A DNA stretch of 56,583 bases. It comes from an uncultured Collinsella sp. (GTDB lineage: Bacteria; Actinomycetota; Coriobacteriia; Coriobacteriales; Coriobacteriaceae). The notes beneath the pieces were generated by a model. It was not told the DNA's origin. It saw nothing but the letters and a program-made list of their open reading frames with translations, and ran no database searches. Positions within the stretch are counted from its first letter, which is position 1. Every line of letters starts with the position of its first letter. The translations under genes were made by a program, and so were the position numbers. Shown here in pieces: positions 15,600 to 24,841 of this stretch. Where the stretch lies: positions 1 to 56,583 of the forward strand of contig CATYEN010000010.1 of the NCBI GenBank assembly GCA_958405565.1, given 5' to 3'.

Positions 15600-16901
15600 C
15601 TAAAGGTGGTCTTGGATGAGGTCGCAGATGGCTCGGGCGTCGTTGATGTTGATGGCTCGGGTCGCGAAGCCGGCGTCGAAGGCCTGGCGTGCCAGGGCCT
15701 CGTTGCAGGCAAGGGCCAGCGTGCGACCGTCGACCAGATCGAGCGAGCTCTTGCCACGCAAGCGATCGACACCGGAGCGCGCGACCACGATATTGTCGAA
15801 GCCCTCGGTCTTGTAGCCCTCGATGATCACCACATCGACGTCGTTGTAGCGCGACAGCAGCTCGCGCGCCGGCATCTCGTCCTCCTCGCGCGTGTCGGCG
15901 TACTCCGCCCAGCGCGTGGCGCAGATGAGGCCCACGTGCTTGGAGCCTGCCTGGTGATGACGCCAGGTGTCCTTGGCGGGCACGTCGATATCAAAGCCGT
16001 GATGCCCATGGTGTTTGAGCGAACCCACACGCAGGCCACGGCGGGTAAGCTCGGCGATGACCTTCTCGACAAGCGTGGTCTTGCCCGAGTTCTGGTAACC
16101 GATAAACGCGATGGCGGGGACGGCCGGGGCGGGAGCTGCGGGTGCGGCCGGGACGGATACGCTCGCGGGCGCGGTGCCGTCGCCAGCGGCGGCCTCGGCA
16201 GCAGCGGCCTGACGCTCTGCGCGATCCCACACGCCCGAGCGGCCGCCCTCCTTGTGCAACAGGCGCACGTCGACGATCTCCATGCCGCGATCGACGGCCT
16301 TGCACATGTCATAGATGGTCAGACACGCGGCACTCGCGCCGGTCAGGGCCTCCATCTCGATACCCGTCTTGCCCGTCACGCCGGCAGTAACCAGCACGTG
16401 AAAGCCAACCTGCCCGTCTGCGCGCGCCGGTGCCCAGCCCTCGGGCACGTCCTCGGCCGGCGTTCCCGCCGGAGCGATGGGCTCGATATCGCACTTGCTC
16501 TTGGTGATGAGCAGCGGATGGCACATGGGGATGATGTCGCTCGTGCGCTTGATGGCCATGATGCCCGCCACGCGCGCGCAGGCGAGCACGTCACCCTTTT
16601 TGGCGCGGTCCTGCAGCACCATGGCCTGCGTCTCAGGATGCATGAGGATGGTACCCTCGGCAATGGCGATGCGGTGCGTCTCGGCCTTGTCGGATACGTC
16701 GACCATGCGCACCTCGCCCTTGGCGTCCACGTGCGTCAGCTCGTCGCGGCGGGCGTCGCGGGCGGACACGGCGGCGTTGTCGCTCGCGGGCGGCTGCACG
16801 ACCGCGGTCGCGGCGTCTTTGCTGGCAGACGTGGCTTTGTGGGCTGACATCGCGGCCCTGCGAGCGGCCTTAGTGGCATCGGCGTACCTGCTCTTGGCCA
16901 T
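15600..16901 (-). CDS. moaC: MoaC-MobB fusion: cyclic pyranopterin monophosphate synthase plus molybdopterin-guanine dinucleotide adaptor
   Basis: One 433-residue frame joins two molybdenum cofactor proteins. After a ~50-residue basic leader, residues ~60-225 are MoaC (RMVDVSDKAETHRIA, MCHPLLITKS, TGKTGIEMEALTG, YDMCKAVDRGM), which forms cPMP from the MoaA product. An Ala/Pro-rich linker (~230-260) leads to MobB with the P-loop GYQNSGKTT, VGSLKHHGHHGFDID and DVVIIEGYK, a GTP-binding protein that assists guanylation of molybdopterin. The ATG lies four bases after the moaA stop, with GGAGGA ahead, so the two form an operon. The fusion couples an early and a late step of the pathway. Confidence 0.93.
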   Translation of the reverse strand: MAKSRYADATKAARRAAMSAHKATSASKDAATAVVQPPASDNAAVSARDARRDELTHVDAKGEVRMVDVSDKAETHRIAIAEGTILMHPETQAMVLQDRAKKGDVLACARVAGIMAIKRTSDIIPMCHPLLITKSKCDIEPIAPAGTPAEDVPEGWAPARADGQVGFHVLVTAGVTGKTGIEMEALTGASAACLTIYDMCKAVDRGMEIVDVRLLHKEGGRSGVWDRAERQAAAAEAAAGDGTAPASVSVPAAPAAPAPAVPAIAFIGYQNSGKTTLVEKVIAELTRRGLRVGSLKHHGHHGFDIDVPAKDTWRHHQAGSKHVGLICATRWAEYADTREEDEMPARELLSRYNDVDVVIIEGYKTEGFDNIVVARSGVDRLRGKSSLDLVDGRTLALACNEALARQAFDAGFATRAININDARAICDLIQDHL

Positions 16902-16905
16902 ATGA

Positions 16906-17961
16906 TCATCCTCCGATTTGGGACATAAATCGTTGCGTGCCCTCAATTATCGCGTGTTCCTGCGGTTTGTGGGCCACGGCATCGCGCCAAATCGAAAGTA
17001 CCTGCATATCATCACCACGGCGCAGCGCCTCACGCACCGAATACTCGGCATCGCTGAACAGGCACGGACGCACGTTGCCGTCGGCCGTCAGGCGCAGACG
17101 GTTGCAGCTCGCGCAAAAATGATTGGACATGGCGCTAATAAAGCCGACCGTGCCCGCCGCGCCCGGAAAGCGCCAATAGCGCGCAGGGCCCGCGCCAGCA
17201 GGAGCGTCGTTGATGTCGAGCGGCTCAAGCTCGCCCAGTCCCGTCGCGGCGGCCCCGGCATTGATGCGCGCCCGCAGCTCGTCGCTCGGCACGGTATCGC
17301 TCGCGTCCCACAGCTCGGGATTGAGCGCGGGCGCATGCGGGTCCACAGTGCAATGCGAGCTCGTGTGCTCGTCGCCGATGGGCATGTATTCGATAAAGCG
17401 CAGGTGGATGGGGCGGTCGACGGTCAGCCGCGCGAGGGCCGCCACATCCTGGTTGAGTCGGCGCACTACAACGCAGTTGACCTTAACAGGCTCAAAGCCC
17501 CAAGCCAGCGCCGCGTCGATGCCGGCCATGGTCTGCTCGAGTCGGCCCAGGCGTGTGACCTTTCCAAAGAGCGTAGGGTCGAGTGTGTCGAGCGAAATGT
17601 TGACGCGGTTAAGCCCGGCGTCTTTGAGCTGCGGCGCCAGCTTGGGCAGCAGGGCGCCGTTGGTGGTGAGCGAGATGTCCTCGATCTGCGGGATCGCGCG
17701 GATGTCACGAATGAGCGGGATAATACGACGGCTGACCAGCGGCTCGCCACCCGTCAGGCGCACACGGCGAATGCCCTCCCCCGCCACCAGGCGCACAAAG
17801 TGGGCGATTTCCTCGGCGCTGAGTAGCTCATCATGCGCGCGCGGCGCCACGCCGTCGGCGGGCATGCAATAGATACAGCGGAAATTACACTTGTCAGTCA
17901 CGGCAATGCGCAGGTAGTTGATGTCGCGGCCAAAACCATCATGTTGCACGCGCTCGTCCAC
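16906..17961 (-). CDS. moaA: GTP 3',8-cyclase (radical SAM)
   Basis: MoaA starts molybdenum cofactor synthesis by rearranging GTP. In the 351-residue protein the SAM-binding cluster motif CNFRCIYC gives Cys25, 29 and 32. The C-terminal cluster ligands are in CASCNRLRLTADGNVRPC. The chain ends in Gly-Gly, the conserved C-terminal tail of MoaA needed for activity. The start is GTG with GGGGAGG upstream. The gene is followed after four bases by moaC-mobB. The other cofactor genes (moaD, moaE, moeA, moaB) are not in the window. Confidence 0.95.
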   Translation of the reverse strand: MDERVQHDGFGRDINYLRIAVTDKCNFRCIYCMPADGVAPRAHDELLSAEEIAHFVRLVAGEGIRRVRLTGGEPLVSRRIIPLIRDIRAIPQIEDISLTTNGALLPKLAPQLKDAGLNRVNISLDTLDPTLFGKVTRLGRLEQTMAGIDAALAWGFEPVKVNCVVVRRLNQDVAALARLTVDRPIHLRFIEYMPIGDEHTSSHCTVDPHAPALNPELWDASDTVPSDELRARINAGAAATGLGELEPLDINDAPAGAGPARYWRFPGAAGTVGFISAMSNHFCASCNRLRLTADGNVRPCLFSDAEYSVREALRRGDDMQVLSIWRDAVAHKPQEHAIIEGTQRFMSQIGG

Positions 17962-18092
17962 GCAATCCTCCCCTCGCGCAGGCCATTATTCTTCAAGGAA
18001 TATAGTACCGCACACAGGAACCAGGTCGACACGCGTACGACAGGGCATGCCATTCGAGCAAGAAGGGCTTCCCGATCCCATCCTCAGCATTC

Positions 18093-18157
18093 AAACCGTC
18101 CCAACATTCGATGCTTTTCTCGATATTGGCAAAAAGCGTCGAATGTTGGGACGGTTT
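18093..18157. repeat. Palindromic repeat family A, copy 3
   Basis: Arms AAACCGTCCCAACATTCGA and TCGAATGTTGGGACGGTTT, perfect over 19 bases. The loop is TGCTTTTCTCGATATTGGCA plus AAAAGCG, which can itself pair GCTTTT with AAAAGC. It lies 38 bases beyond the stop of the nuclease-fold gene. It differs from copy 4 on the other side of that gene at only a few loop bases. Confidence 0.9.
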
Positions 18158-18194
18158 AGGTGTCCGCAGGGCTCGGAAGACAAGCCAGACGCCC

Positions 18195-19232
18195 CTAAAG
18201 GACGCCGTCCCAGTGCCGAATCACGAATTCTCGCAGGTCGTTCTGCCGCTTTTGGAACGCTTCGCTTCGGTCGCACTTGAGGCCCATAGCGAGCGCGATG
18301 GCGTTCATCGCCCGGTGCAATTGCAGCTGGTGGGCAAACTGAGTCCCGGTGAGGACGATCATCCTAAAGCCCAGCGCGCTCAGCACGGTCATACGCTCCG
18401 CGTCCGACGCACTGCGCCGCTTATCGAGATGGTCCGAGCCGTTGTATTCGATGCCCGTACCGCTCGCAGGTGCATATACATCGATCTCGAAATACCCGGA
18501 CTTAGCGAGATATTTGAACTCGTTGGGAACATCGACCCGATGGTTGAGCTCAACCCTGGTGTACCCGAGCCCGCCCTGGGAACGTTTTGCGACGACCATG
18601 ATCGCGGTGGCCGTCTCCATGGGCGACCGCGCGCCATCGTGCACGCGTTTGAGCACGGCAGCCGCACGTGTAGCCCCCTGACGAGATCGGTTCTCATCGC
18701 AATAAGCAACCAAGTCGGCAACGGTATACCTCTGCCCCATCTCGATATAATCGCCTGACGACAAATGATTCAAATGGTATCGGGCGCAGATTTCATACCC
18801 ATATTCCAGCTGTTCGGGTTCACACATCCACGAGCCCGCCTGGACAAAACACATGGCCTCGTCAACCACCAAGAGACCTTCTGCCACCTCGATAAGATGA
18901 TCCGAAGGTATGGGCGCCCCAAACACGTGGCGTCGGAGACCCGCCGGCCGAGAGCGTTCAAAATCGAAGCTGACCAGCGTGTCGATACGATCGAGCTCCT
19001 CATGCGGGATGCCAAGTGAGGCCAGGTAGTCGGTAACAATCTCGACCGCCGCAGATATTCTCAGCCCCTTGGCATCTAACCCCAGTTTAGGCAGATCCGC
19101 GGTCGGCTGTACCTCGTCGGCGATCGAGTCCTCATCGTATAGACTGCTTGCTCGCGAGAGCGGCTCAGACGGGCGCGCCACGTTGTGGTACAGCCAGGCA
19201 GTCTTATGGGACAGGACGATCGGCAAGTCCAT
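18195..19232 (-). CDS. Orphan protein with DUF559/Vsr-like endonuclease-fold C-terminus
   Basis: A 345-residue protein I recognise only partly. The C-terminal ~100 residues (YFEIDVYAPASGTGIEYNGS, then DHLDKRRSASDAERMTVL and LGFRMIVLTGTQF) follow the pattern of the DUF559/very-short-patch-repair nuclease fold: Glu, Tyr/Asn/Gly, His, Asp, Glu-Arg, Leu-Gly. The N-terminal part resembles the leader of many Coriobacteriia orphan genes related to AbiEi-type antitoxin proteins. The start is the ATG with GGAGGG four bases ahead; the open frame goes 23 codons further. It stands alone, bracketed by two nearly identical palindromes (18093-18157 and 19333-19397). Function is unknown; a defence or DNA-mobility role is possible. 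Confidence 0.65.
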   Translation of the reverse strand: MDLPIVLSHKTAWLYHNVARPSEPLSRASSLYDEDSIADEVQPTADLPKLGLDAKGLRISAAVEIVTDYLASLGIPHEELDRIDTLVSFDFERSRPAGLRRHVFGAPIPSDHLIEVAEGLLVVDEAMCFVQAGSWMCEPEQLEYGYEICARYHLNHLSSGDYIEMGQRYTVADLVAYCDENRSRQGATRAAAVLKRVHDGARSPMETATAIMVVAKRSQGGLGYTRVELNHRVDVPNEFKYLAKSGYFEIDVYAPASGTGIEYNGSDHLDKRRSASDAERMTVLSALGFRMIVLTGTQFAHQLQLHRAMNAIALAMGLKCDRSEAFQKRQNDLREFVIRHWDGVL

Positions 19233-19332
19233 GAGCCCTCCAATGGGTCGGATAACCAACCTTATTCCCCTGCTCGCGGATTCGCACACCTTCGCATGCA
19301 AGTTAGCGATTCCACCCGATCGGATGACAGAA

Positions 19333-19397
19333 AAACCGTCCCAACATTCGATGCTTTTCCCGATATTGGCAAAAAACGTCGAATGTTGGGACGGTTT
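19333..19397. repeat. Palindromic repeat family A, copy 4
   Basis: Same 19-base arms as copy 3 (AAACCGTCCCAACATTCGA and its complement), with the loop TGCTTTTCCCGATATTGGCA plus AAAAACG. It is about 100 bases upstream of the nuclease-fold gene start and 49 bases beyond the ABC exporter stop. Confidence 0.9.
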
Positions 19398-19445
19398 GAT
19401 GCGGGGTAAGGGGCGCGGAAAGCCAAAGTACCGTGCTCGAACGGG

Positions 19446-21344
19446 TTAATCCAGCTCCTTTAAGCCGTGTGCGAGCTGCCAGTACTCCCCGTGCAACGCA
19501 AGGAGCTCTTCGTGTGTGCCGCGTTCGATGATGCGGCCGTGCTCGAGAACCATGATCGCGTCGGCGTCGCGGACGGTGGACAGGCGGTGCGCGATCATAA
19601 ACGTGGTGCGCCCGCGCATGATGCGGTCCATGCCGCGCTCGATGAGCTTTTCGGTGCGCGTGTCGATGGAGCTTGTGGCCTCGTCCAGGATGAGCACCGG
19701 CGGATCGGCCACGGCCACGCGCGCGATGGCGAGCAGCTGGCGCTGGCCCTGCGACAGGTTGGCGCCATCGGCCGTGACCGGCGTGTCGTAGCCTTGCGGC
19801 AGGCGGCGGATAAACGAGTCGGCGCAGGCGGCCTCGGCGGCGGCGCGCACCTCCTCGTCGGTCGCGTCGAGCTTGCCAAAGCGGATATTCTGCGCAATGG
19901 TGCCGCTAAACAGGTGCGTATCCTGCAGCACAATGCCGAGCGACCCGCGCAGGCTGGTCTTGGCGATGTGCTTGACGTCGATGCCGTCGTACGTGATCTC
20001 GCCGTCATCGACCTCGTAGAAGCGGTTGATGAGGTTGGTAATGGTCGTCTTTCCGGCGCCCGTCGAGCCCACAAAAGCGATCTTCTGTCCCGGCTTGGCA
20101 AACAAGTTGAGGTCCGTGAGCACACGCGTGCCCGGCACGTAGGAAAAGTCCACGGCATGAAAGCGCACGTCGCCGGTAAGCGGAACCAACCCGGTCACAA
20201 GCTCGGTACCGTCCGCCGCCACCGCGCGGCCCGCATCGTCGACCGAGGCCACGTCGTGCAGATGTCCGTACGTGCCCACACCGCGGCCCTCGGGAATCTT
20301 CCACGCCCACGCGGATTCGCCCGTCTGCACCAGCTCCACGCAGCCCTCGTCCACCTCGGGCTCAAGGTCCATCGCGGCAAACAGGCGCTCGGCACCGGCC
20401 AGCGCGTTGAGCAAGAAGTTGCCCAGCTGCGTAAACTGGTTGATGGGCATGGCCGCCTGACGTACAAAGACCAGATAGCTCGCGAGCGCGCCCACGTCGG
20501 CCAGGCCATTGATGCAGAGCATGCCGCCCGCCACCGCAACGATCGCGTAGTTGGCATACCCGATCACCACGGTCATGGGCACCATCGAGTTGGCGTAGGC
20601 CTGCGCGGCGCCACCGGTGCGGCGCAGTTCCTGGTTGCGCGCGTCAAAACCGGCAACGTTAGCCTGCTCGTGGTTAAAGACCTTGATGACCTTTTGGCCC
20701 GAGACCATCTCCTCGACATATCCGTCCAAGTCGCCGAGCGATGCCTGCTGGGCGGCAAAGAAACGCTTGGAGCGAATACCCGAATAGCGCGCGTACAGCA
20801 CAATGGCCGCGTCGCACACAAGCGTGATAATCGTGAGCTGCCAGTTGAGGATGATGAGCATGGCCGTGGTGCCGATGACCTGGATGGTCGCCTGAATCAC
20901 GTTGGCAAAGCTGTTGTTGAGTGCCTCGGAGACGGTGTCGACGTCGTTGGTGAAGAAGCTCATGATGTCGCCCGAGCGCGTGCTGTCGAAATAGCTGAGC
21001 GGCAGCGTCTGGATATGCGCGAACAGGTCGCGACGGATGTCGGACACCACGCGCTGGGCTGCGCGCACCATGATCTGCGAGTAGCCCAGGGCCGAGAGCA
21101 CGCCTGCGGCATAGATGGCAGCTGTAAAGAGAACCTGCTTGGTGAGCAGTTCCTCCCCGCCCGTAGCCAGGCCGTTGACGATGGGGCGCACCATATAGGT
21201 GCCGGCAAGGCTTGCGATGGCGGCGATAGAAGCGAGCACGCCCACCGCCAGCAGCGAGAACTTGGCGTGGCCCATGTAGCTGAGCAGGCGGCGGAGCGTC
21301 TGCCCCAGATTGGCCGGACGGGCCTGAGCTGATGTCTTAGGCAT
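19446..21344 (-). CDS. Heterodimeric ABC exporter, consensus-ATPase subunit
   Basis: A 632-residue half-transporter. The membrane domain (~30-340) has six helices, and the nucleotide-binding domain (~385-632) carries Walker A GSTGAGKTT, signature LSQGQ, Walker B VLILDEATSSID and switch His in AHRLS. The catalytic Glu is present. An unusual ~50-residue insert (EGRGVGTYGHLHDVASVDDA region) precedes the ATPase domain. Its ATG lies inside the end of the partner gene (8-base overlap), with GGAGGTGAGCGTC upstream. With the partner it should form a multidrug or lipid/peptide exporter of the BmrCD/TM287-288 type. Confidence 0.92.
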   Translation of the reverse strand: MPKTSAQARPANLGQTLRRLLSYMGHAKFSLLAVGVLASIAAIASLAGTYMVRPIVNGLATGGEELLTKQVLFTAAIYAAGVLSALGYSQIMVRAAQRVVSDIRRDLFAHIQTLPLSYFDSTRSGDIMSFFTNDVDTVSEALNNSFANVIQATIQVIGTTAMLIILNWQLTIITLVCDAAIVLYARYSGIRSKRFFAAQQASLGDLDGYVEEMVSGQKVIKVFNHEQANVAGFDARNQELRRTGGAAQAYANSMVPMTVVIGYANYAIVAVAGGMLCINGLADVGALASYLVFVRQAAMPINQFTQLGNFLLNALAGAERLFAAMDLEPEVDEGCVELVQTGESAWAWKIPEGRGVGTYGHLHDVASVDDAGRAVAADGTELVTGLVPLTGDVRFHAVDFSYVPGTRVLTDLNLFAKPGQKIAFVGSTGAGKTTITNLINRFYEVDDGEITYDGIDVKHIAKTSLRGSLGIVLQDTHLFSGTIAQNIRFGKLDATDEEVRAAAEAACADSFIRRLPQGYDTPVTADGANLSQGQRQLLAIARVAVADPPVLILDEATSSIDTRTEKLIERGMDRIMRGRTTFMIAHRLSTVRDADAIMVLEHGRIIERGTHEELLALHGEYWQLAHGLKELD

Positions 21345-23178
21345 GACGCTCACCTCCTTCCGTGGCTCGAAGTGATCCGCATGCGACGGAGGAAATCGGA
21401 TCATCCGCGCCGTCGGCGTCGCCCGTATCGTCGTCACCGTCGTCCGCATCCCCCGCGAACTCCATCTGCGAGGCGTAAATCTCCTGGTAGATGTTGTCAC
21501 CCGCCAGCAGCTCCTCATGCTTGCCCACGCCGTGGACACGGCCGTCGTCCAGCACCACAATGCGATCGGCATCCATCACGCTCGCGATGCGCTGGGCGAT
21601 GATGATCACGGTCGTGTCGGGAATCTGCGCGATGTGCTCGCGGATCTTGGCGTCGGTCGCCATATCGACCGCGCTGGTCGAGTCGTCAAAAATGAGCACG
21701 CGCGGATGCTTGAGCAGCGTGCGCGCGATGCACAGGCGCTGCTTCTGCCCGCCCGAAACACCGGCGCCGCCCTGGCCCAACTCGCCATCCAGCCCGCCGA
21801 TGCGGTCCAGGAACTCGTCCACACACGCCGCGCGGCAGGCACGCAGCAGCTCCTCGTCGGTGGCATCGGGTGCGCCCCACTGCAGGTTCTCGCGCACGGT
21901 GCCCGTAAACAGCACGTTCTTTTGCAGCACAATGCCCACGGCGTCGCGCAGGGCAACCAGGTCGTAGTCGCGCACGTCACGCCCACCCACGAGCACGGCG
22001 CCCTCGGTCGCGTCGTACAGGCGCGCGATGAGCTGCACGAGCGAGCTCTTTCCCGAGCCCGTGCCGCCGAGCACGCCCACCGTGGAGCCCGGCTCAACAC
22101 GAAGGTCGATATGCTCGAGCACATCCTCGGCAGCATCCGCGCGGTACTTAAACGACACGTCGCGGAACTCTACGCTTCCGTCGGCGACCTCGCGCACGGT
22201 CACGTCTGCCGCGGGAGCTTGGATGAGCGATTGTTCGTCAATCACCCGCGAGATGCGCTCCACGCTGGCGAGCGCGCGCGTGAGCAGCAAAAACACGTTG
22301 GAAATCATCATGAGCGAGTTCATGATCAGCAGCACGTAGCTCATAAAGCCCGTGAGCGAGCCCACGCCCAGCTCGCCGGCGATAATCATGCGCCCGCCGA
22401 TCCACAGGATCGAGATGGCGGCCACATACATCGACAGCTGAAACACCGGCAGGTTGAGCACGGCGTTGCCGAAGGTCTTCGTCGCCGTGTGCGCGAGCTC
22501 GGTATTGACGGTGTCGAACTTGGCCTCCTCATGCTCGGCGCGCACGTACGCCTTGACGGCGCGCACGGCGGTGAGGTCCTCCTGCACCACGCCATTGAGG
22601 TGGTCCATCGAGGTCTGCAGCTGACGGTAGAGCGGGCTGACGCGGTAGGTGATAACGCCCAGCACGATCGCCAGTACGGGCAGGATGATCGCAAAGACCG
22701 TGGCAAGCGGGCGCGACAGCACCAGGGCATAGACCAGGCCGACAATGAGCGTCACCGGTCCGCGCACCATGGGACGGAAGCCGTTGCCGATGGCGTTTTG
22801 GATGACGGTGATGTCGGTGGTCATGCGGGTGACGAGCGAGCTGGCATCGTAGTTGTCCAGATTGCCAAAAGCGAGCGTCTGGATCTTGCAATACTCGGCC
22901 TCGCGCAGGTTGGCGCCCAGACCCGAGGCCACGCGAGCGGACGTGCGGGCATAGCCCAGGCCCAATACCAGCGAAAACGCCGCGCACATCAGCATGCACG
23001 CGCCTTGCAACAGCATGTAGTTGACGTCACCCGCGGGCACGCCCACATCGATGATGTTGGCCATGATGACCGGGATAAACAGCTCAAGCGCGGTCTCGAC
23101 CGAGACGAACATCACGCCGAGTATGGCATCGCGACGGTATTCCCCCAAATAGGAAAACAGTATTTTGAGATTGCGCAC
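21337..23178 (-). CDS. Heterodimeric ABC exporter, degenerate-site subunit
   Basis: A 613-residue half-transporter: membrane domain ~1-330, ATPase domain ~340-585, acidic tail. Walker A is GGTGSGKSS and the signature is VSGGQ. Walker B reads VLIFDDSTSAVD: the residue that should be the catalytic Glu is Asp, and the switch position is Gln (AQRIA) instead of His. This is the known asymmetry of heterodimeric exporters with one non-hydrolysing site. It starts at GTG with GGGGGA upstream. Transcription runs from here into the partner gene. Confidence 0.92.
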   Translation of the reverse strand: MRNLKILFSYLGEYRRDAILGVMFVSVETALELFIPVIMANIIDVGVPAGDVNYMLLQGACMLMCAAFSLVLGLGYARTSARVASGLGANLREAEYCKIQTLAFGNLDNYDASSLVTRMTTDITVIQNAIGNGFRPMVRGPVTLIVGLVYALVLSRPLATVFAIILPVLAIVLGVITYRVSPLYRQLQTSMDHLNGVVQEDLTAVRAVKAYVRAEHEEAKFDTVNTELAHTATKTFGNAVLNLPVFQLSMYVAAISILWIGGRMIIAGELGVGSLTGFMSYVLLIMNSLMMISNVFLLLTRALASVERISRVIDEQSLIQAPAADVTVREVADGSVEFRDVSFKYRADAAEDVLEHIDLRVEPGSTVGVLGGTGSGKSSLVQLIARLYDATEGAVLVGGRDVRDYDLVALRDAVGIVLQKNVLFTGTVRENLQWGAPDATDEELLRACRAACVDEFLDRIGGLDGELGQGGAGVSGGQKQRLCIARTLLKHPRVLIFDDSTSAVDMATDAKIREHIAQIPDTTVIIIAQRIASVMDADRIVVLDDGRVHGVGKHEELLAGDNIYQEIYASQMEFAGDADDGDDDTGDADGADDPISSVACGSLRATEGGERHA

Positions 23179-23366
23179 GCAGGTTCATCCCCCATCAAAC
23201 GTTGTTCGCAAACGCACGTATTATTGCGCGCCGGGCGATAGTGTCAAGTGTTCCGAAATCGATTTCTGCAAGGCTGGCGCAAGCGCTAAGCCCGCGCGGC
23301 GCACGAGCGCATTCAAATGGAAATGATTGAAGGCGCGATTTTTTCGCCCCACCGCCAACATGGACC

Positions 23367-23397
23367 TTGACTCTACAATCGTTGTAGGGTTTTCACT
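23367..23397 (+). promoter_or_regulatory. MerR-type promoter of the MATE-merR operon
   Basis: A -35 TTGACT (23367-23372) and a -10 TTCACT (23392-23397) are separated by 19 bases instead of 17. The spacer carries the dyad CTACAA-TCG-TTGTAG (23373-23387). An overlong spacer containing the operator is the hallmark of promoters opened by MerR-family activators. It lies 42 bases before the MATE start. The MerR gene is second in the operon, so the circuit would be autoregulatory. Confidence 0.85.
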
Positions 23398-23438
23398 ACA
23401 CTGGTACGCAAACGAACCAAGCCAGAAAGTGCCCGCCC

Positions 23439-24785
23439 ATGGAACACGACCTCACACGCGGCAATGTCCTCAAGACCATCGCGGTCTTCGCCCTGCCCTA
23501 TATGCTCTCGTACTTTTTGCAGATGCTCTACGGCATGGCCGACCTGTACTTTATCGGGCAGTTTAGCGGCGCCGCCGGCATCACCGCCGTGGGCAACGGC
23601 GCGCAGACGCTCTATATCATTACCGTGACGCTCGTGGGCCTGGCCATGGGAACGACGGTCATCGTCGGCCACGCCGTGGGTTCGCGCCGCTTCGACCGCG
23701 CCGAGGCAGCCATCGGCAACACCATCACGCTCTTTATGGGCGTCTCGGTGGTGCTGGCCGCGCTCTTGCTCGCACTGTGCCCGCAGATTGTGGCACTCAT
23801 CGGCACACCGGCCGAAGCGGTCGAGGGCACTGCCGCCTACCTGCGCATTTGCTTTATCGGCATTCCGTGCATCGCCGCGTACAACATCCTCTCGGCCATC
23901 TTTCGCGGCCTGGGCGATTCGCGCTCGCCCATGTACGTGATTGGCGTGGCGTGCGCCATCAACGTCGTGCTCGACTTTCTGTTCATTGGCCACATGGGGC
24001 TCGGCCCCGTGGGCGCGGCGCTCGGCACGGTGATCGCACAGACGGCAAGTGTTGCCCTCGCACTCGTATGGCTCAAGAGCCGCCGCACAAACATCCACGT
24101 CAAGCGTAGCGACCTGCGCCCCCAGCCCGAGGTGCTCGGCAGCATCCTTAAGATTGGCGTGCCCGTGGCCGTACAGGATGGCTGCATCCAGGTGGCGTTT
24201 ATGTTCATCACCGTCATCGCCAACCACCGCGGGCTGGTCGACGCCGCCGCTGTGGGCCTGGTCGAGAAGATGATCAGCTTTTTGTTCATTGTGCCGAGTT
24301 CCATGGGCGCCACCGTCAGCGCGCTCACGGCGCAAAACGCCGGCGCGGGCAAGGGCGACCGCGCGCGTCAGGTGCTCAAGGACGCCATGACCATCTCGGT
24401 GGTGTACGGTTGCCTGATCACGGCGCTCATGTGGTTGGTGGCACCGGCGTTTCTCGGCTTTTTTGCCAAGGACGCCGCGGTAGTCGCCGCCGGCACCGGT
24501 TATATGCGCAGCTATATTTTCGACGCGATCTTTGCCGGCATCCACATTTGCTTTAGCGGCTTTTTCGCTGCATACGGCAAGAGTTATATCGGCTTTGCGC
24601 ACAACGTGCTGGCCGTGGCACTCATTCGTGTGCCGGGCGCATGGCTGCTGTCGAACGCCTATTCCGACACGCTGTTTCCCATGGGTATCGCCTCGCCATG
24701 CGGGTCGATTCTGTCGGCAGTCATTTGCGTGGTGGCGTTTACGGTGCTCAACCGCCGCGGTGCTTTTGACAAGTTGGTGGCGTAG
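23439..24785 (+). CDS. MATE-family multidrug/cation antiporter
   Basis: A 448-residue inner-membrane protein with about twelve helices in two halves. It opens with the MATE-typical DLTRGNVLKTIAVFALPYML and LYGMADLYFIGQF. It would export organic cations, dyes or drugs in exchange for Na+ or H+. It belongs to the NorM/DinF-related branch common in gut Firmicutes and Actinobacteria. A MerR regulator follows 56 bases later on the same strand, and a MerR-type promoter precedes it, so expression is probably induced by a bound drug. Confidence 0.9.
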   Translation: MEHDLTRGNVLKTIAVFALPYMLSYFLQMLYGMADLYFIGQFSGAAGITAVGNGAQTLYIITVTLVGLAMGTTVIVGHAVGSRRFDRAEAAIGNTITLFMGVSVVLAALLLALCPQIVALIGTPAEAVEGTAAYLRICFIGIPCIAAYNILSAIFRGLGDSRSPMYVIGVACAINVVLDFLFIGHMGLGPVGAALGTVIAQTASVALALVWLKSRRTNIHVKRSDLRPQPEVLGSILKIGVPVAVQDGCIQVAFMFITVIANHRGLVDAAAVGLVEKMISFLFIVPSSMGATVSALTAQNAGAGKGDRARQVLKDAMTISVVYGCLITALMWLVAPAFLGFFAKDAAVVAAGTGYMRSYIFDAIFAGIHICFSGFFAAYGKSYIGFAHNVLAVALIRVPGAWLLSNAYSDTLFPMGIASPCGSILSAVICVVAFTVLNRRGAFDKLVA

Positions 24786-24841
24786 CGGGGCAACGCAAGC
24801 CTGGCAACCCCGCCCTGCCTTCTGAGGAAAGGAGCAATCCT

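Noticed and set aside
18093..19397. The palindrome-flanked block as a classical insertion sequence
   Set aside because: The palindromes are each internally inverted rather than forming terminal inverted repeats of the block. No DDE or Y1 transposase motif or target duplication is visible.
21517..23241. A 574-codon plus-strand frame opposite the ABC exporter gene
   Set aside because: Shadow frame with His/Arg-rich composition and no family resemblance.
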